Position numbers and translations under genes: made by a program
Origin: Bacteroidota bacterium
Lineage (GTDB): Bacteria > Bacteroidota > Bacteroidia > B-17B0 > Aurantibacillaceae
Reading direction: 5' to 3'
Length of the DNA stretch: 39,233 bases
Assembly (NCBI GenBank): GCA_016185125.1
Contig: JACPOC010000003.1
Location: 1-39,233, forward strand
In this document: positions 8,244-17,220 of the stretch, one piece after another
Position numbering within the stretch: position 1 is the stretch's first letter
How the letters are laid out: each line of letters begins with the position of its first letter
Notes under the pieces: model-generated
What the model saw: the letters and a program-made list of their open reading frames with translations, nothing else
Told to the model about the DNA's origin: nothing
Database searches by the model: none

Positions 8244-8750
8244 ATGTACGCAATCGTAGAAATAGCCGGGCAACAATTTAAAGTGGAACGTGGAAACAAA
8301 GTTTACGTTCACCGCCTTGAGGCTAACGAGGGTGCTAAAATTGAATTTGACCGTGTGTTACTTATGGGTAACGGCGATAAAATTTCGGTTGGAAGCCCTA
8401 CAGTGGATGGCGCTAAAGTAGCAGCCACAGTTATCACACACTTAAAAGGTGATAAGGTAATTATTTTCAAAAAGAACCGTCGTAAGACTACTCAAAAATG
8501 GAATAATCACCGTCAATCTTTTACACAGATTCTTATTCAGGGAGTTCTTGGTAAAGGCGAAACTTTAAAGGATGAAATTAAAGTAGAGAAGTATGAAAAG
8601 AAAGTTTTTGGAATGAAATCTAAAAATACTGAAACTTCAGAAACTGCTGAACCAATTGCTAAAGCAAAACCGGCAAAAAAAGCACCGGCAAAAAAGGCTC
8701 CTGCTAAAAAAGCAGCAGCAAAAAAAGCAACAACTAAGAAAAAAGATTAA
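8244..8750 (+). CDS. rplU: 50S ribosomal protein L21 with a long Lys/Ala tail
   Basis: Residues 1-103 are a standard L21 (MYAIVEIAGQQFKVERGNKV; the KKNRRKTTQKWNNHRQ rRNA-binding stretch), which contacts 23S rRNA in the large subunit. Residues 104-168 are an added tail: an acidic linker followed by tandem AKKAPAKKAP-type repeats ending in KKKD. The tail resembles histone H1/HU C-terminal tails and makes the protein about 60% longer than E. coli L21. rpmA follows after 73 bases, the usual L21-L27 pair. Confidence 0.97.
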   Translation: MYAIVEIAGQQFKVERGNKVYVHRLEANEGAKIEFDRVLLMGNGDKISVGSPTVDGAKVAATVITHLKGDKVIIFKKNRRKTTQKWNNHRQSFTQILIQGVLGKGETLKDEIKVEKYEKKVFGMKSKNTETSETAEPIAKAKPAKKAPAKKAPAKKAAAKKATTKKKD

Positions 8751-8785
8751 TAATAATTTTAAGTGTTTAGTGCTTAGTGATTAAT

Positions 8786-8816
8786 ACTAAAAACTAAAAA
8801 CTAAAAACTAAAAACT
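8786..8816 (+). repeat. Short tandem repeat, about four copies of a 7-base unit
   Basis: The unit ACTAAAA is repeated about four times directly before the rpmA start. The preceding bases (AGTGTTTAGTGCTTAGTG) are also repetitive. Such low-complexity spacers are common between Bacteroidota genes; no function is claimed. Confidence 0.8.
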
Positions 8817-8823
8817 CATAAAC

Positions 8824-9090
8824 ATGGCACACAAAAAAGGCGAAGGTAAAGTAAAGAACGGTCGCGAATCACATGCAAAACGTTTAGGCGTTAAAATTTT
8901 CGGTGGACAAGCTTGCATAGCTGGTAACATTATTGTTCGTCAGCGTGGAACTAAGCATAACCCAGGTGTTGGTGTAGGTATTGGAAAAGACCATACTTTA
9001 TATGCTTTAATTGATGGAACAGTAGTATTTAAAAAGAAAAGAGACGATCGTTCGTATGTATCGATTGAAACTGAAGCTGCAAAGGCTTAA
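8824..9090 (+). CDS. rpmA: 50S ribosomal protein L27
   Basis: The 88-residue protein starts [20 protein letters not shown] and continues with LGVKIFGGQ and the [11 protein letters not shown] loop, all L27 signatures. The N-terminal tail reaches the peptidyl-transferase centre. There is no Firmicutes-type cleavable extension. It is the second gene of the rplU-rpmA unit and is followed by a clear terminator. Confidence 0.97.
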   Translation: MAHKKGEGKVKNGRESHAKRLGVKIFGGQACIAGNIIVRQRGTKHNPGVGVGIGKDHTLYALIDGTVVFKKKRDDRSYVSIETEAAKA

Positions 9091-9112
9091 TTTATTTACG
9101 AATTATTATTAG

Positions 9113-9147
9113 AAGCCTATCGATAATTCGATGGGCTTTTTTATTTT
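9113..9147 (+). terminator. Rho-independent terminator after rpmA
   Basis: An 11-base stem with one G-U pair (AAGCCTATCGA at 9113-9123 with TCGATGGGCTT at 9128-9138) and a 4-base loop runs into a T-rich tract up to about 9148. The tract also contains a TATTTTTG word that may serve as the serS promoter. Confidence 0.85.
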
Positions 9148-9149
9148 TG
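9142..9149 (+). promoter_or_regulatory. Possible -7 element of serS inside the rpmA terminator tract
   Basis: TATTTTTG matches TAnnTTTG and lies 13 bases before the serS ATG at 9163. It overlaps the U-tract of the preceding terminator, so a T-rich chance match cannot be excluded. Confidence 0.35.
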
Positions 9150-9162
9150 ATCATAATATCAT

Positions 9163-10437
9163 ATGTTACAACTAAATTATATCCGAGAAAACAAAGACGA
9201 CGTATTAAAACGTCTAGCTATTAGAAACTTTAAAAATGCGGAAAGCATCATCGCTTCTGTTTTAGAAAAAGATATTTTAAGAAGGAATACGCAACAGGAA
9301 AGCGACGCGGTGAAAGCGGAAGCTAATCAAATTGCAAAACAGGTAGGTGAATTAATGAGGAATGGTAAGAAAGAAGAAGCGGAACAAGCCAAAGCAAAAA
9401 CCGGTGAATTAAAACTTAAAGAAAAAAGTTTTGATGAACAATTAAAGAAACTGGAAGATGAAATGCATTCCCTTTTAGTGCAGGTTCCTAATGCGCCAAG
9501 TTTAAAAGTTCCTGTAGGAAAAACTCCTGAAGACAATGAAACAGTTTTTGAGCATGGCACTAAACCAACACTATATGCAGGTGCCAAACCTCATTGGGAA
9601 CTCACTACAAAATATGACCTTATAGATTTTGAATTAGGTGTAAAAATTGCCGGTCCGGGTTTTCCTGTGTATAAAGGAAAAGGAGCGCGTTTGCAACGAG
9701 CATTGATAAATTATTTTTTAGATAAAGCTACCGCGCAAGGCTATTTAGAAATTCAACCACCCATTGTAGTTAACGAAGACAGTGGCTATGGAACAGGCCA
9801 GTTACCTGATAAAGAAGGGCAGATGTATCATGCTACAATAGATAATTTATATTTAATTCCCACCGCAGAAGTTCCTGTTACAAATATTTATAGGGATGTA
9901 ATTGTAAAAGAAAGTGATTTTCCTATTAAGAATTGCGCTTATACACCCTGTTTCAGAAGAGAGGCAGGAAGTTATGGTAAAGATGTTCGTGGATTAAATC
10001 GCTTGCATCAGTTTGATAAAGTGGAGATCGTACAAATTGCTCATCCCGAAAAAAGTTATGATATTCTTGAAGAAATGCGCGAGTATGTTGCAGGAATATT
10101 AAAAGAATTAGAATTGCCTTTTCGCATTCTGAAACTTTGTGGAGGAGACATGAGCTTTGCCAGCGCGTTAACGTATGACATGGAAGTTTGGAGTGCAGCG
10201 CAACAACGTTGGCTGGAAGTAAGCAGCGTTAGCAACTTCGAATCCTTTCAAACCAACCGTTTAAAATGCAGATTTAAAGATGGCACTGGAAAAACTCAAT
10301 TAGCTCATAGCTTAAACGGAAGCGCTTTAGCATTGCCACGCATTGTTGCAGCTTTATTGGAAAACAATCAAACTGAAAATGGAATTAAAATTCCAAAAGT
10401 TCTTGTGCCTTATTGCGGATTTGAAATGATCAGTTAA
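9163..10437 (+). CDS. serS: Seryl-tRNA synthetase
   Basis: The 424-residue class II synthetase has the long antiparallel coiled-coil arm (about residues 28-105) that grips the tRNA-Ser variable arm, then the catalytic domain with IPTAEVPVTN, motif 2 (TPCFRREAGSYGKDVRG) and motif 3 (LNGSALALPRIVAALLENNQ). It charges tRNA-Ser and tRNA-Sec with serine. The length is normal. The next gene starts three bases after the stop codon, so it is probably co-transcribed. Confidence 0.97.
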   Translation: MLQLNYIRENKDDVLKRLAIRNFKNAESIIASVLEKDILRRNTQQESDAVKAEANQIAKQVGELMRNGKKEEAEQAKAKTGELKLKEKSFDEQLKKLEDEMHSLLVQVPNAPSLKVPVGKTPEDNETVFEHGTKPTLYAGAKPHWELTTKYDLIDFELGVKIAGPGFPVYKGKGARLQRALINYFLDKATAQGYLEIQPPIVVNEDSGYGTGQLPDKEGQMYHATIDNLYLIPTAEVPVTNIYRDVIVKESDFPIKNCAYTPCFRREAGSYGKDVRGLNRLHQFDKVEIVQIAHPEKSYDILEEMREYVAGILKELELPFRILKLCGGDMSFASALTYDMEVWSAAQQRWLEVSSVSNFESFQTNRLKCRFKDGTGKTQLAHSLNGSALALPRIVAALLENNQTENGIKIPKVLVPYCGFEMIS

Positions 10438-10440
10438 AAA

Positions 10441-11055
10441 ATGAAATGTTTTTTTAAAGTTTATCATCAGGTAAAACGCGGACGATTTTTGTTATGGGCA
10501 ATAATTGTTTTTTTTCTATTTCATGCTTGTATTAAAAATGATGTATATGAGGCGCAGTTAAAATCACTCGACAGCCTAAGCGGCGCATTAAACCAAAAGC
10601 TTGCAGAACTTAAGCAAATTGATACTGTAATCTTAAAAAAAGCCATTATAAAGTATTCCAATTATTCGCAATTCATTCAGCAGAATGTTAATGACACTTT
10701 AAGTAAGCAAGAAGGAGATCAGTTGCAGCAATTTAATGTTAGCGGAAAAAATTTATCAGATTTTTCGGAGAACCGAACAATTATTCTTGCGAGAGGAAGT
10801 TTATTAAATGCACAATTGAATAAACTTATGCTGGATGTTAAGGCTCATTCGAATGAAGAGGAAATGATATATAAGTTTTATGCGGAGGAAAAGCAAAACG
10901 CAGAAAAACTGATTAAAAGTACATACGGACAACAGCAATTGTTTCAATCTAATTTGCAGGAATTTAAATTGTCTTTAACCGGCATCGAAAATATTATTCG
11001 GTCAAGGAATAACGGACAAATGCCCACTATAATCAAAGATTCAATACCTTTGTAA
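10441..11055 (+). CDS. Unknown membrane-anchored coiled-coil protein
   Basis: I do not recognise this 204-residue protein. Residues 14-29 are a hydrophobic segment after a basic start, ending in FLFHAC with Cys30, which is a weak lipobox (Phe at -3); it could be a lipoprotein or a single-pass anchored protein. The rest is predicted mostly helical with Gln/Lys/Glu/Leu-rich coiled-coil-like stretches (about 33-60 and 115-190). It lies 3 bases after serS and 1 base before ybeY, so it is part of that transcript. Confidence 0.7.
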   Translation: MKCFFKVYHQVKRGRFLLWAIIVFFLFHACIKNDVYEAQLKSLDSLSGALNQKLAELKQIDTVILKKAIIKYSNYSQFIQQNVNDTLSKQEGDQLQQFNVSGKNLSDFSENRTIILARGSLLNAQLNKLMLDVKAHSNEEEMIYKFYAEEKQNAEKLIKSTYGQQQLFQSNLQEFKLSLTGIENIIRSRNNGQMPTIIKDSIPL

Positions 11056-11056
11056 A

Positions 11057-11473
11057 ATGGCTATTTTTTTTAATTCACAACACAACAACTTTAAATTAAA
11101 ACAAGGAAATAAAATTAAATCTTGGATTAAAAGAATAGTTGAGTTAGAAAAAAAACAAATAGGACAAATTCATTTTGTGCTTACTTCTGATGAAGAGCTC
11201 CTGAAAATAAATCAACAATTTTTAAAACACGATACTTACACGGACATCATTACATTTGATTATAGCGAAAATAAAATATTGAGTGCGGATATAATGATAA
11301 GTGTGGATAGAGTGGGGGAGAACGCAGGGAAACTTAAAACCTTGGCGCAGGAAGAATTAAAACGTGTGATGATTCACGGCATTTTGCATTTGTGCGGTTA
11401 CAAGGACAAATCAAAAGTAGATTCTGAACTTATGCGCAAGAAGGAAAATTGGGCCTTAAAAAAATTTGAATAG
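11057..11473 (+). CDS. ybeY: rRNA maturation endoribonuclease YbeY
   Basis: YbeY is a metal-dependent RNase for 16S rRNA 3'-end maturation and ribosome quality control. The 138-residue protein has TYTDIITFDYS and the metal motif HGILHLCGYKD: His107 and His111 are present, but the position of the third His ligand is Asp117. It lies one base after the preceding gene and converges on obgE. The identification is firm; the exact metal site is unusual. Confidence 0.93.
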   Translation: MAIFFNSQHNNFKLKQGNKIKSWIKRIVELEKKQIGQIHFVLTSDEELLKINQQFLKHDTYTDIITFDYSENKILSADIMISVDRVGENAGKLKTLAQEELKRVMIHGILHLCGYKDKSKVDSELMRKKENWALKKFE

Positions 11474-11475
11474 TT

Positions 11476-11500
11476 TTTCTTGAGGTTGGTTGATTCAAGA
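11476..11500. terminator. Possible bidirectional hairpin between ybeY and obgE
   Basis: TTCTTGA at 11476-11482 pairs with TCAAGAA at 11494-11500 over an 11-base loop, within the 28-base gap between two convergent genes. There is no clean U-tract after the stem in either direction, so its terminator role is tentative. Confidence 0.35.
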
Positions 11501-11501
11501 A

Positions 11502-12506
11502 TTAATTCAATTGTTCCCACAGCATATCCTTCAGCTGCATAATATTTTTTCCTGTTGCGGCTGAAATAAAAATGAATGGGATCTTGTTTTTTCCTTTTAA
11601 CCGTTTATTTATATCCTTACGCATTTCTTCTTCCAACTCATCGTCCATTAAATCAGATTTGGTAATGGCAAGAAGGCGTTTTTTATCAATTAATTCAGGA
11701 TTGAACTGTTTTAATTCGTTCAATAATATCTTATATTCTTCAATGATGTCATTGGTATCACAGCTGATCATAAAGAGTAAGGTAGAGTTGCGCTCTATAT
11801 GTCTTAAAAATCTCAGGCCAATTCCTTTTCCTTCGTGCGCGCCTTCGATAATTCCCGGTATGTCGGCCATTACAAAACTTTTGTAATCCCTGTATTGTAC
11901 AATTCCCAAATTAGGAACTAAAGTAGTGAAGGCATAATTTGCAATTTCGGGTTTTGCAGCACTAACAACTGAAAGTAAAGTAGATTTTCCTGCATTGGGA
12001 AAGCCTACCAATCCAACGTCGGCCAAAACTTTTAATTCCAGAATTTTCCACTCCATTTTACCGGTTTCGCCGGGCTGTGCATAGCGTGGAGATTGTAAAG
12101 TGCTTGATTTAAAATTTGCGTTTCCTAAACCGCCTCTTCCTCCGGCAACCAAAATAATTTCCTGGCCATCTTCTGTAACTTCAAACTCAATTTCTCCGGT
12201 TTCGGCATCGCGGGCAATCGTACCTAAAGGAACTTCCAAAATTTCATCTTTACCTTGTTTGCCGCTGCTGTTGCTGCTTGTGCCTCCGGTACCTTCTTCA
12301 GCAATAATGTGTTTTCTGTATTTAAGATGAATGAGAGTCCAGAGTTGTTTGTTTCCTTTTAAAATGATATGCCCGCCTCTTCCACCGTTTCCGCCATCAG
12401 GGCCACCCATGGCGGTAAACTTATCTCGGTGAAAATGCATAGATCCTGCTCCGCCTTTTCCGCTGCGGCAGCAAATTTTCACATAATCAACAAAGTTAGT
12501 ATCCAT
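11502..12506 (-). CDS. obgE: Obg family GTPase
   Basis: ObgE/CgtA is an essential GTPase that binds the 50S subunit and couples ribosome assembly to the stringent response. The 334-residue protein has the glycine-rich Obg domain (residues 1-158, [13 protein letters not shown]) and the G domain with G1 GFPNAGKS (168-175), G3 DIPGI, and G4 TKSD. It ends with the G domain and lacks the C-terminal extension of the E. coli and Bacillus proteins, as is usual in this phylum. Confidence 0.97.
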   Translation of the reverse strand: MDTNFVDYVKICCRSGKGGAGSMHFHRDKFTAMGGPDGGNGGRGGHIILKGNKQLWTLIHLKYRKHIIAEEGTGGTSSNSSGKQGKDEILEVPLGTIARDAETGEIEFEVTEDGQEIILVAGGRGGLGNANFKSSTLQSPRYAQPGETGKMEWKILELKVLADVGLVGFPNAGKSTLLSVVSAAKPEIANYAFTTLVPNLGIVQYRDYKSFVMADIPGIIEGAHEGKGIGLRFLRHIERNSTLLFMISCDTNDIIEEYKILLNELKQFNPELIDKKRLLAITKSDLMDDELEEEMRKDINKRLKGKNKIPFIFISAATGKNIMQLKDMLWEQLN

Positions 12507-12514
12507 AAGGTGTG

Positions 12515-12522
12515 CAAAGATA
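12515..12522 (-). promoter_or_regulatory. Predicted -7 element of obgE
   Basis: The minus strand reads TATCTTTG, a full match to TAnnTTTG, 8 bases before the obgE ATG. A transcript starting here would have almost no leader. A 16-base palindrome lies two bases further upstream. Confidence 0.5.
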
Positions 12523-12524
12523 CT

Positions 12525-12540
12525 CTATAATTAATTATAG
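12525..12540. promoter_or_regulatory. Perfect 16-bp palindrome upstream of obgE
   Basis: CTATAATTAATTATAG is its own reverse complement and sits two bases upstream of the predicted -7 box. It could be an operator between the promoter boxes. It is AT-only apart from the ends, so chance is possible. Confidence 0.4.
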
Positions 12541-12829
12541 TTGGCGATAATTTTATAGACTTCACTTTCTGTTACACTTGATTTTTTAATAATGTGGTGA
12601 GTTTTTTATAATAATGATGAATATTATATTGTTTAGCGCTGCGGTTAACTATAGTTTCGAATGAAATTTAAAACTGGCTAATAATAGATTTTCCGTAAAA
12701 ATATGTACTTTTATTCATCACCATAATTCGTCAAAAATCAATGTAAACAAAAGGATTCAATGTTTTTTTACAAAGGCTCTTTTTTAAATTGTTTTAGCGA
12801 ACACTAATGAAAAATAATTTTTAAATATA
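12541..12829. other. AT-rich gene-free region between divergent genes
   Basis: The roughly 290 bases between the obgE promoter region and the methyltransferase start contain no convincing open frame or structured RNA. The only promoter-like word is TACTTTTA at 12706-12713 (one mismatch to the -7 consensus), which would give a leader of over 100 bases. Nothing else was seen. Confidence 0.6.
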
Positions 12830-13594
12830 ATGTTTCACTTTCTATTACGAACCATTCCTCGGCCAATACTAATCAAATTAAGTTTGATATTCAGTAAAAT
12901 GGCTCCCGTATTATATTATGGAGATAAATACGAAGATCCCATCACCGGAAAAACCTATCGAAAATTTTTGCCCTATGGATATGGAGGAAGAGCTAAACGA
13001 AAAAACGTGCTTTGTCCCGGAAGTTTGTCTTTAGAGCGCCATCGTTTATTATGGCTTTACTTAAAGCAAAAAACTAATTTTTTTACTACACCACATACCA
13101 TGCTACACATTGCCCCGGAACAATGTTTTTATAAATTATTTAAAGCGCAGGCTAATTTAAAGTACACCACCGGCGATTATAACAGCCCAATTGCCGATGT
13201 TCATTTTGATCTTCATAAAGCTCCTTTTCCGGATAATACCTTTGATGTTATTTTTTGCAATCATGTATTAGAACATGTAGAAGATGCGGAGCAGTGCATG
13301 AGGGAATTATTCCGCATCATGAGTGTGGGCGGCTGGGGAATATTTCAGGTTCCTTTGGATACAAGCAGAACGATTACCTATGACGATAAAAGCATTACTT
13401 CACCTGAAGAACGCGAAAAACATTTTTGGCAAAAAGATCATGTGCGATTGTTTGGCTTAGATTATAAACAAAAATTGGAAGCAGCAGGCTTTAAAGTAAA
13501 AGCAGATGATTTTGTAAAAACGCTGAAGCCCGAGCTGGTAGAACGCTATCGCCTGCCCGCAGGAGAAATTATTTATTTTTGTGAGAAAGTATAA
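12830..13594 (+). CDS. Class I SAM-dependent methyltransferase
   Basis: The 254-residue protein has a basic N-terminal part and then a type 11 methyltransferase core: LHIAPEQCFYKLFK (the SAM loop in a non-glycine variant), TTGDYNSP with the acidic residue, and FDVIFCNHVLEHVEDAEQC. The variant of motif I (IAPE instead of DxGxG) is found in a Bacteroidota subgroup of these enzymes. The substrate is unknown. The next gene, 21 bases downstream on the same strand, is an unrelated lipoprotein. Confidence 0.85.
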   Translation: MFHFLLRTIPRPILIKLSLIFSKMAPVLYYGDKYEDPITGKTYRKFLPYGYGGRAKRKNVLCPGSLSLERHRLLWLYLKQKTNFFTTPHTMLHIAPEQCFYKLFKAQANLKYTTGDYNSPIADVHFDLHKAPFPDNTFDVIFCNHVLEHVEDAEQCMRELFRIMSVGGWGIFQVPLDTSRTITYDDKSITSPEEREKHFWQKDHVRLFGLDYKQKLEAAGFKVKADDFVKTLKPELVERYRLPAGEIIYFCEKV

Positions 13595-13615
13595 AATTTA
13601 TCTTTATTTACAGAC

Positions 13616-14374
13616 ATGAGAATTGGTTTTGTTATTTTGCTTTTAGCAAGTGTCATGTTAAATTCCTGTTCAGTAAAAAAACGAGCATACCGTCCGGGTT
13701 TTTATATTAGTTCTAATTCAAAACACGCAAAATCGGCAGGCTCTGTTATTACATCGGGCCAAACCCAAACCGAAAATCGTGTGGAGGTTGAAAAGGAAAA
13801 GATTGAACCTGCCATTTTTCCTTCGGATATACAATTTGCTTCAGGAAATAATGAGCTTATCCGCGAAATAGCACCAGCACTCCTGAAACCATTTATCTTG
13901 AAAGATACGAGTTGCGGTGATGTACTTACTTTAAAAAAAGGAACTGAAGTTATTGTTAAGGTTTTAGAGATAAATGAAACCCAAATCAAATACAAGCGTT
14001 GCGATAATTTGGATGGCCCCTTGATAGTAATTCATAAAAATGATGTGTACAGTATTAAATACCGAAACGGTTATGTTGAACATTTTGAACGAATACTAAC
14101 TCCTCCAAATTCTGAATATCCGTATTCGGATAAGAAGGAAGTGCATCCATTGGCTTGGGTTACCTTAGGGTGTACGCTATCAATCTTATTCACTAGTTTT
14201 TTTGGATTAATTGCCGTACTGATTGTTGCCCCAATAGCCCGCAGAAAAATTTTAGAAAATCCTCAGAAATATGAAGGATTAAAAATGGTAAGAACCTGCC
14301 AAATTATTTGTTATACACTCATTGCCTTAGCCGTTTTGCTTATATTAATCGCTGTGGGTGTTATTTTTATTTGA
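13616..14374 (+). CDS. Lipoprotein with two C-terminal membrane helices
   Basis: The 252-residue protein starts with a lipoprotein signal (hydrophobic segment followed by LNSC, Cys18). Residues 75-160 form a beta-rich soluble part with two Cys residues (SCGD, RCDN) and a repeated KYK/KYR motif. Residues 175-252 contain two hydrophobic helices resembling small DUF4190-type membrane modules. A lipid anchor combined with membrane helices is a known pattern in Bacteroidota hypothetical proteins. Function unknown. Confidence 0.7.
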   Translation: MRIGFVILLLASVMLNSCSVKKRAYRPGFYISSNSKHAKSAGSVITSGQTQTENRVEVEKEKIEPAIFPSDIQFASGNNELIREIAPALLKPFILKDTSCGDVLTLKKGTEVIVKVLEINETQIKYKRCDNLDGPLIVIHKNDVYSIKYRNGYVEHFERILTPPNSEYPYSDKKEVHPLAWVTLGCTLSILFTSFFGLIAVLIVAPIARRKILENPQKYEGLKMVRTCQIICYTLIALAVLLILIAVGVIFI

Positions 14375-14398
14375 TATGTTTAATTTATTTAAAAAAAA

Positions 14399-14794
14399 TT
14401 AAAGGAAACTCAATAACCAGTCAACCGCATCTTCTTCGTTAGTAAAGGTTTGGCAGGGTTTAATAGGTTTATTAATTTTAAGGTAAAGGTCGGCTAATAA
14501 ACGGTGGGTAAGTGTGCGAATGATAAGCGCTTCAGCCTTTTTGTAACGTGAGCCTTCTTCGCTGGCAGCATAATCTCTTGATGAACTATCAAATTGGGTA
14601 TTTTCGTGTGCTAATAGCATATAAGGTACAGCCTGTTCCTGCGTTAATTGCCCCATTATATCATTCAGTTCTTTTGCCTCTGCTTTCGTTACAACCATAT
14701 CTAATGTAATTTCAATTCTGATAATGGTAGGTTTAAACAACTCTACTGTTGCATAGGAAAGTTCGATTTTTTTTTCAGATTTTAATCTTTTCAT
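14399..14794 (-). CDS. SpoIIAA/STAS-like small protein (DUF7793-like)
   Basis: The 131-residue protein has the pattern of a small SpoIIAA-like fold: a long initial strand pair (ELSYATVELFKPTIIRIEI), a middle strand and helix, and the ending NEEDAVDWLLSFL, which resembles the last helix of that family. I recall similar proteins in Bacteroidota as DUF7793, but this assignment is from memory. It sits 47 bases downstream of aconitase on the same strand but beyond a terminator, so it is probably a separate unit. Confidence 0.65.
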   Translation of the reverse strand: MKRLKSEKKIELSYATVELFKPTIIRIEITLDMVVTKAEAKELNDIMGQLTQEQAVPYMLLAHENTQFDSSSRDYAASEEGSRYKKAEALIIRTLTHRLLADLYLKINKPIKPCQTFTNEEDAVDWLLSFL

Positions 14795-14811
14795 AGAGAG
14801 CTAGGAATTAA

Positions 14812-14833
14812 AAAAGGCCGATTTCCCGGCCTT
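14812..14833 (-). terminator. Rho-independent terminator of the aconitase gene
   Basis: Read on the minus strand, a 7-base GC-rich stem AAGGCCG/CGGCCTT with a 6-base loop is followed by a run of T (plus-strand A at 14811-14815). It starts 8 bases after the aconitase stop codon. Confidence 0.85.
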
Positions 14834-14840
14834 CATTAAA

Positions 14841-17108
14841 CTATGCTTTAACACTTGCCCTGATAATGTTTAATGCTCCTCCGGCTTTAAACCACTCAAT
14901 TTGCTGAGCGTTATAACTGTGATTAACATTTATCTGATCTTTAGAGCCGTCTGAATGATTAAGCACCACGCTCAAGTTATGACCGGGAGTAAAGCTTGTA
15001 AGCCCAATAATATCAATCGTATCATCTTCCTGAATTTTGTTATAATCTTCCTTGTTAGAGAAAGTTAAAGCCAACATTCCTTGTTTTTTAAGATTGGTTT
15101 CGTGAATGCGAGCGAATGATTTTACTAATACAGCTCTAACTCCCAAGTGCCGCGGCTCCATGGCGGCATGCTCTCGGCTCGATCCTTCTCCGTAATTTTC
15201 ATCTCCCACTACAATGCTTCCAATTCCCTTTGCCTTGTAAGCGCGCTGAACTGTTGGCACCGCTTCGTATTTACCGGTTAATTGATTTTTTACAGAATCC
15301 GTATTATCGTTAAAGAAATTTATCGCTCCAATTAACATATTGTTAGAAATGTTATCTAAATGCCCGCGAAACTTTAACCACGGACCCGCCATTGAAATAT
15401 GATCGGTGGTACATTTTCCTTTGGCCTTAATTAAAAGTTTAAGGCCTGTAATATCCACACATTCCCACGGAGTAAATGGATCAAGTAATTGCAAACGAGA
15501 AGAATTAGGGTCTACTAATACCTGAACTTTATCGCCATCAGTGGCAGGAGCCTGGTAGCCCGAATCTTTTACATCAAACCCTTTGGGAGGTAATTCAAAA
15601 CCGGTTGGCTCATCTAATTTTACCTTCTCGCCTTTTTCATTGGTAAGGTAATCGGTCATTGGATTGAACGTAAGATCTCCGGCAATAGCCAAAGCCGCAA
15701 CCATTTCAGGTGAGGCTACAAAAGCATAAGTGTTTGGATTTCCGTCTGCCCTCTTTGCAAAATTACGATTGAATGAATGAACGATTGTGTTTTTTTCTTT
15801 TTTCTCAGAACCAACCCTGTCCCACATTCCAATACAAGGGCCGCAAGCGTTAGTAAATACAGTAGCGCCAAAGTCTTCAAATACTTTTAAAAATCCGTCG
15901 CGCTCAATAGTAAAACGAATTTGCTCAGAACCGGGATTGATCATGTATTCGGCCTTAGGTTTTAAACCTTTAGCCTGTGCTTGTTTAGCCAATGAAACAG
16001 CACGTGAAATATCCTCATACGAAGAGTTAGTGCAAGACCCGATTAAGCCCGCTTCAATTTTTAAAGGCCATCCGTTTGCAAGAGCGGCATCTTTTAATTT
16101 AGAAATAGGCGTGGCAAGATCCGGCGTAAACGGCCCGTTAACATGAGGCTCAAGTTCTGATAAATTAATTTCAATAACTTCATCAAAATATTTTTCAGGA
16201 TCAGCATAAACTTCTTTATCTCCTGTTAAATGTTCTTTAATGCCATCCGCTAAAGCAGCCACATCGGCACGGCCAGTGGCTTTTAAATAACGGCTCATGC
16301 TTTCATCATAGCCAAAAGTAGAAGTAGTTGCGCCTACTTCCGCGCCCATATTACAAATAGTTCCTTTACCTGTGCAACTTAGGCTTATGGCACCTTCGCC
16401 AAAATATTCAATTATTTTATCGGTACCGCCTTTAACGGTTAATATCCCTGCAACTTTTAATATAACGTCTTTGGCACTTGCCCATCCGCTTAATTTACCG
16501 GTTAATTTTATTCCGATTAATTTCGGCCACTTCAGTTCCCAGGGCAAACCTGCCATTACATCACACGCATCAGCACCACCAACACCAATGGCAATCATAC
16601 CTAAACCGCCCGCATTCACCGTGTGCGAGTCGGTTCCAATCATTAACCCACCCGGAAAAGCATAATTTTCTAAAACTACCTGATGAATAATACCTGCACC
16701 CGGCTTCCAAAAGCCAATGCCGTATTTATTGGAAACAGATCCTAAAAAATCAAAAACTTCCTTGCTTTCATTATTTGCAAATTCAAGATCTTTTTTAGCG
16801 CCTACTTTAGCGGTAATTAAGTGATCGCAATGCACAGTTGAAGGTACTGCCACATTTGGCCTACCCGCCTGCATAAATTGGAGCAAAGCCATTTGAGCCG
16901 TTGCATCCTGCATGGCTACTCGGTCCGGACCAAAATAAACATAAGATCTTCCGCGATCATAAGGCTCAAATTTTTGATCTACGTGCAGGTGTGAATATAA
17001 AATCTTTTCGGCAAGAGTTAAAGGACGCCCCAATTCTTTCCGTGCATTTTCAATCTTCGAAGGCATCTCGGAGTACACCTTTTTTATCATTTCTATATCA
17101 AAAGCCAT
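14841..17108 (-). CDS. Aconitate hydratase
   Basis: Aconitase isomerises citrate to isocitrate in the TCA cycle. The 755-residue protein is of the mitochondrial-like type used by Bacteroidota. Iron-sulfur cluster cysteines lie in [10 protein letters not shown] and in ACGPCIGMW; substrate-binding motifs include [19 protein letters not shown] near residue 160 and [15 protein letters not shown] in the C-terminal swivel domain. It is a single-gene unit with its own terminator. Several overlapping open frames on the opposite strand are shadows of its biased codon use. Confidence 0.96.
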   Translation of the reverse strand: MAFDIEMIKKVYSEMPSKIENARKELGRPLTLAEKILYSHLHVDQKFEPYDRGRSYVYFGPDRVAMQDATAQMALLQFMQAGRPNVAVPSTVHCDHLITAKVGAKKDLEFANNESKEVFDFLGSVSNKYGIGFWKPGAGIIHQVVLENYAFPGGLMIGTDSHTVNAGGLGMIAIGVGGADACDVMAGLPWELKWPKLIGIKLTGKLSGWASAKDVILKVAGILTVKGGTDKIIEYFGEGAISLSCTGKGTICNMGAEVGATTSTFGYDESMSRYLKATGRADVAALADGIKEHLTGDKEVYADPEKYFDEVIEINLSELEPHVNGPFTPDLATPISKLKDAALANGWPLKIEAGLIGSCTNSSYEDISRAVSLAKQAQAKGLKPKAEYMINPGSEQIRFTIERDGFLKVFEDFGATVFTNACGPCIGMWDRVGSEKKEKNTIVHSFNRNFAKRADGNPNTYAFVASPEMVAALAIAGDLTFNPMTDYLTNEKGEKVKLDEPTGFELPPKGFDVKDSGYQAPATDGDKVQVLVDPNSSRLQLLDPFTPWECVDITGLKLLIKAKGKCTTDHISMAGPWLKFRGHLDNISNNMLIGAINFFNDNTDSVKNQLTGKYEAVPTVQRAYKAKGIGSIVVGDENYGEGSSREHAAMEPRHLGVRAVLVKSFARIHETNLKKQGMLALTFSNKEDYNKIQEDDTIDIIGLTSFTPGHNLSVVLNHSDGSKDQINVNHSYNAQQIEWFKAGGALNIIRASVKA

Positions 17109-17220
17109 AAGCGTAGTTTTTTTCGTTTAGTTTACAGCAACGAATGTAAGAAAATTACCTTAAAAAAAGATGTTTCTTAAACAAAAAATAACACCAGATC
17201 CTTAACAAAAAATGTAAAAG

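Noticed and set aside
15787-17110. Plus-strand open frames opposite aconitase
   Set aside because: Shadows of a highly conserved gene; low-complexity Pro/Ser/Leu composition.
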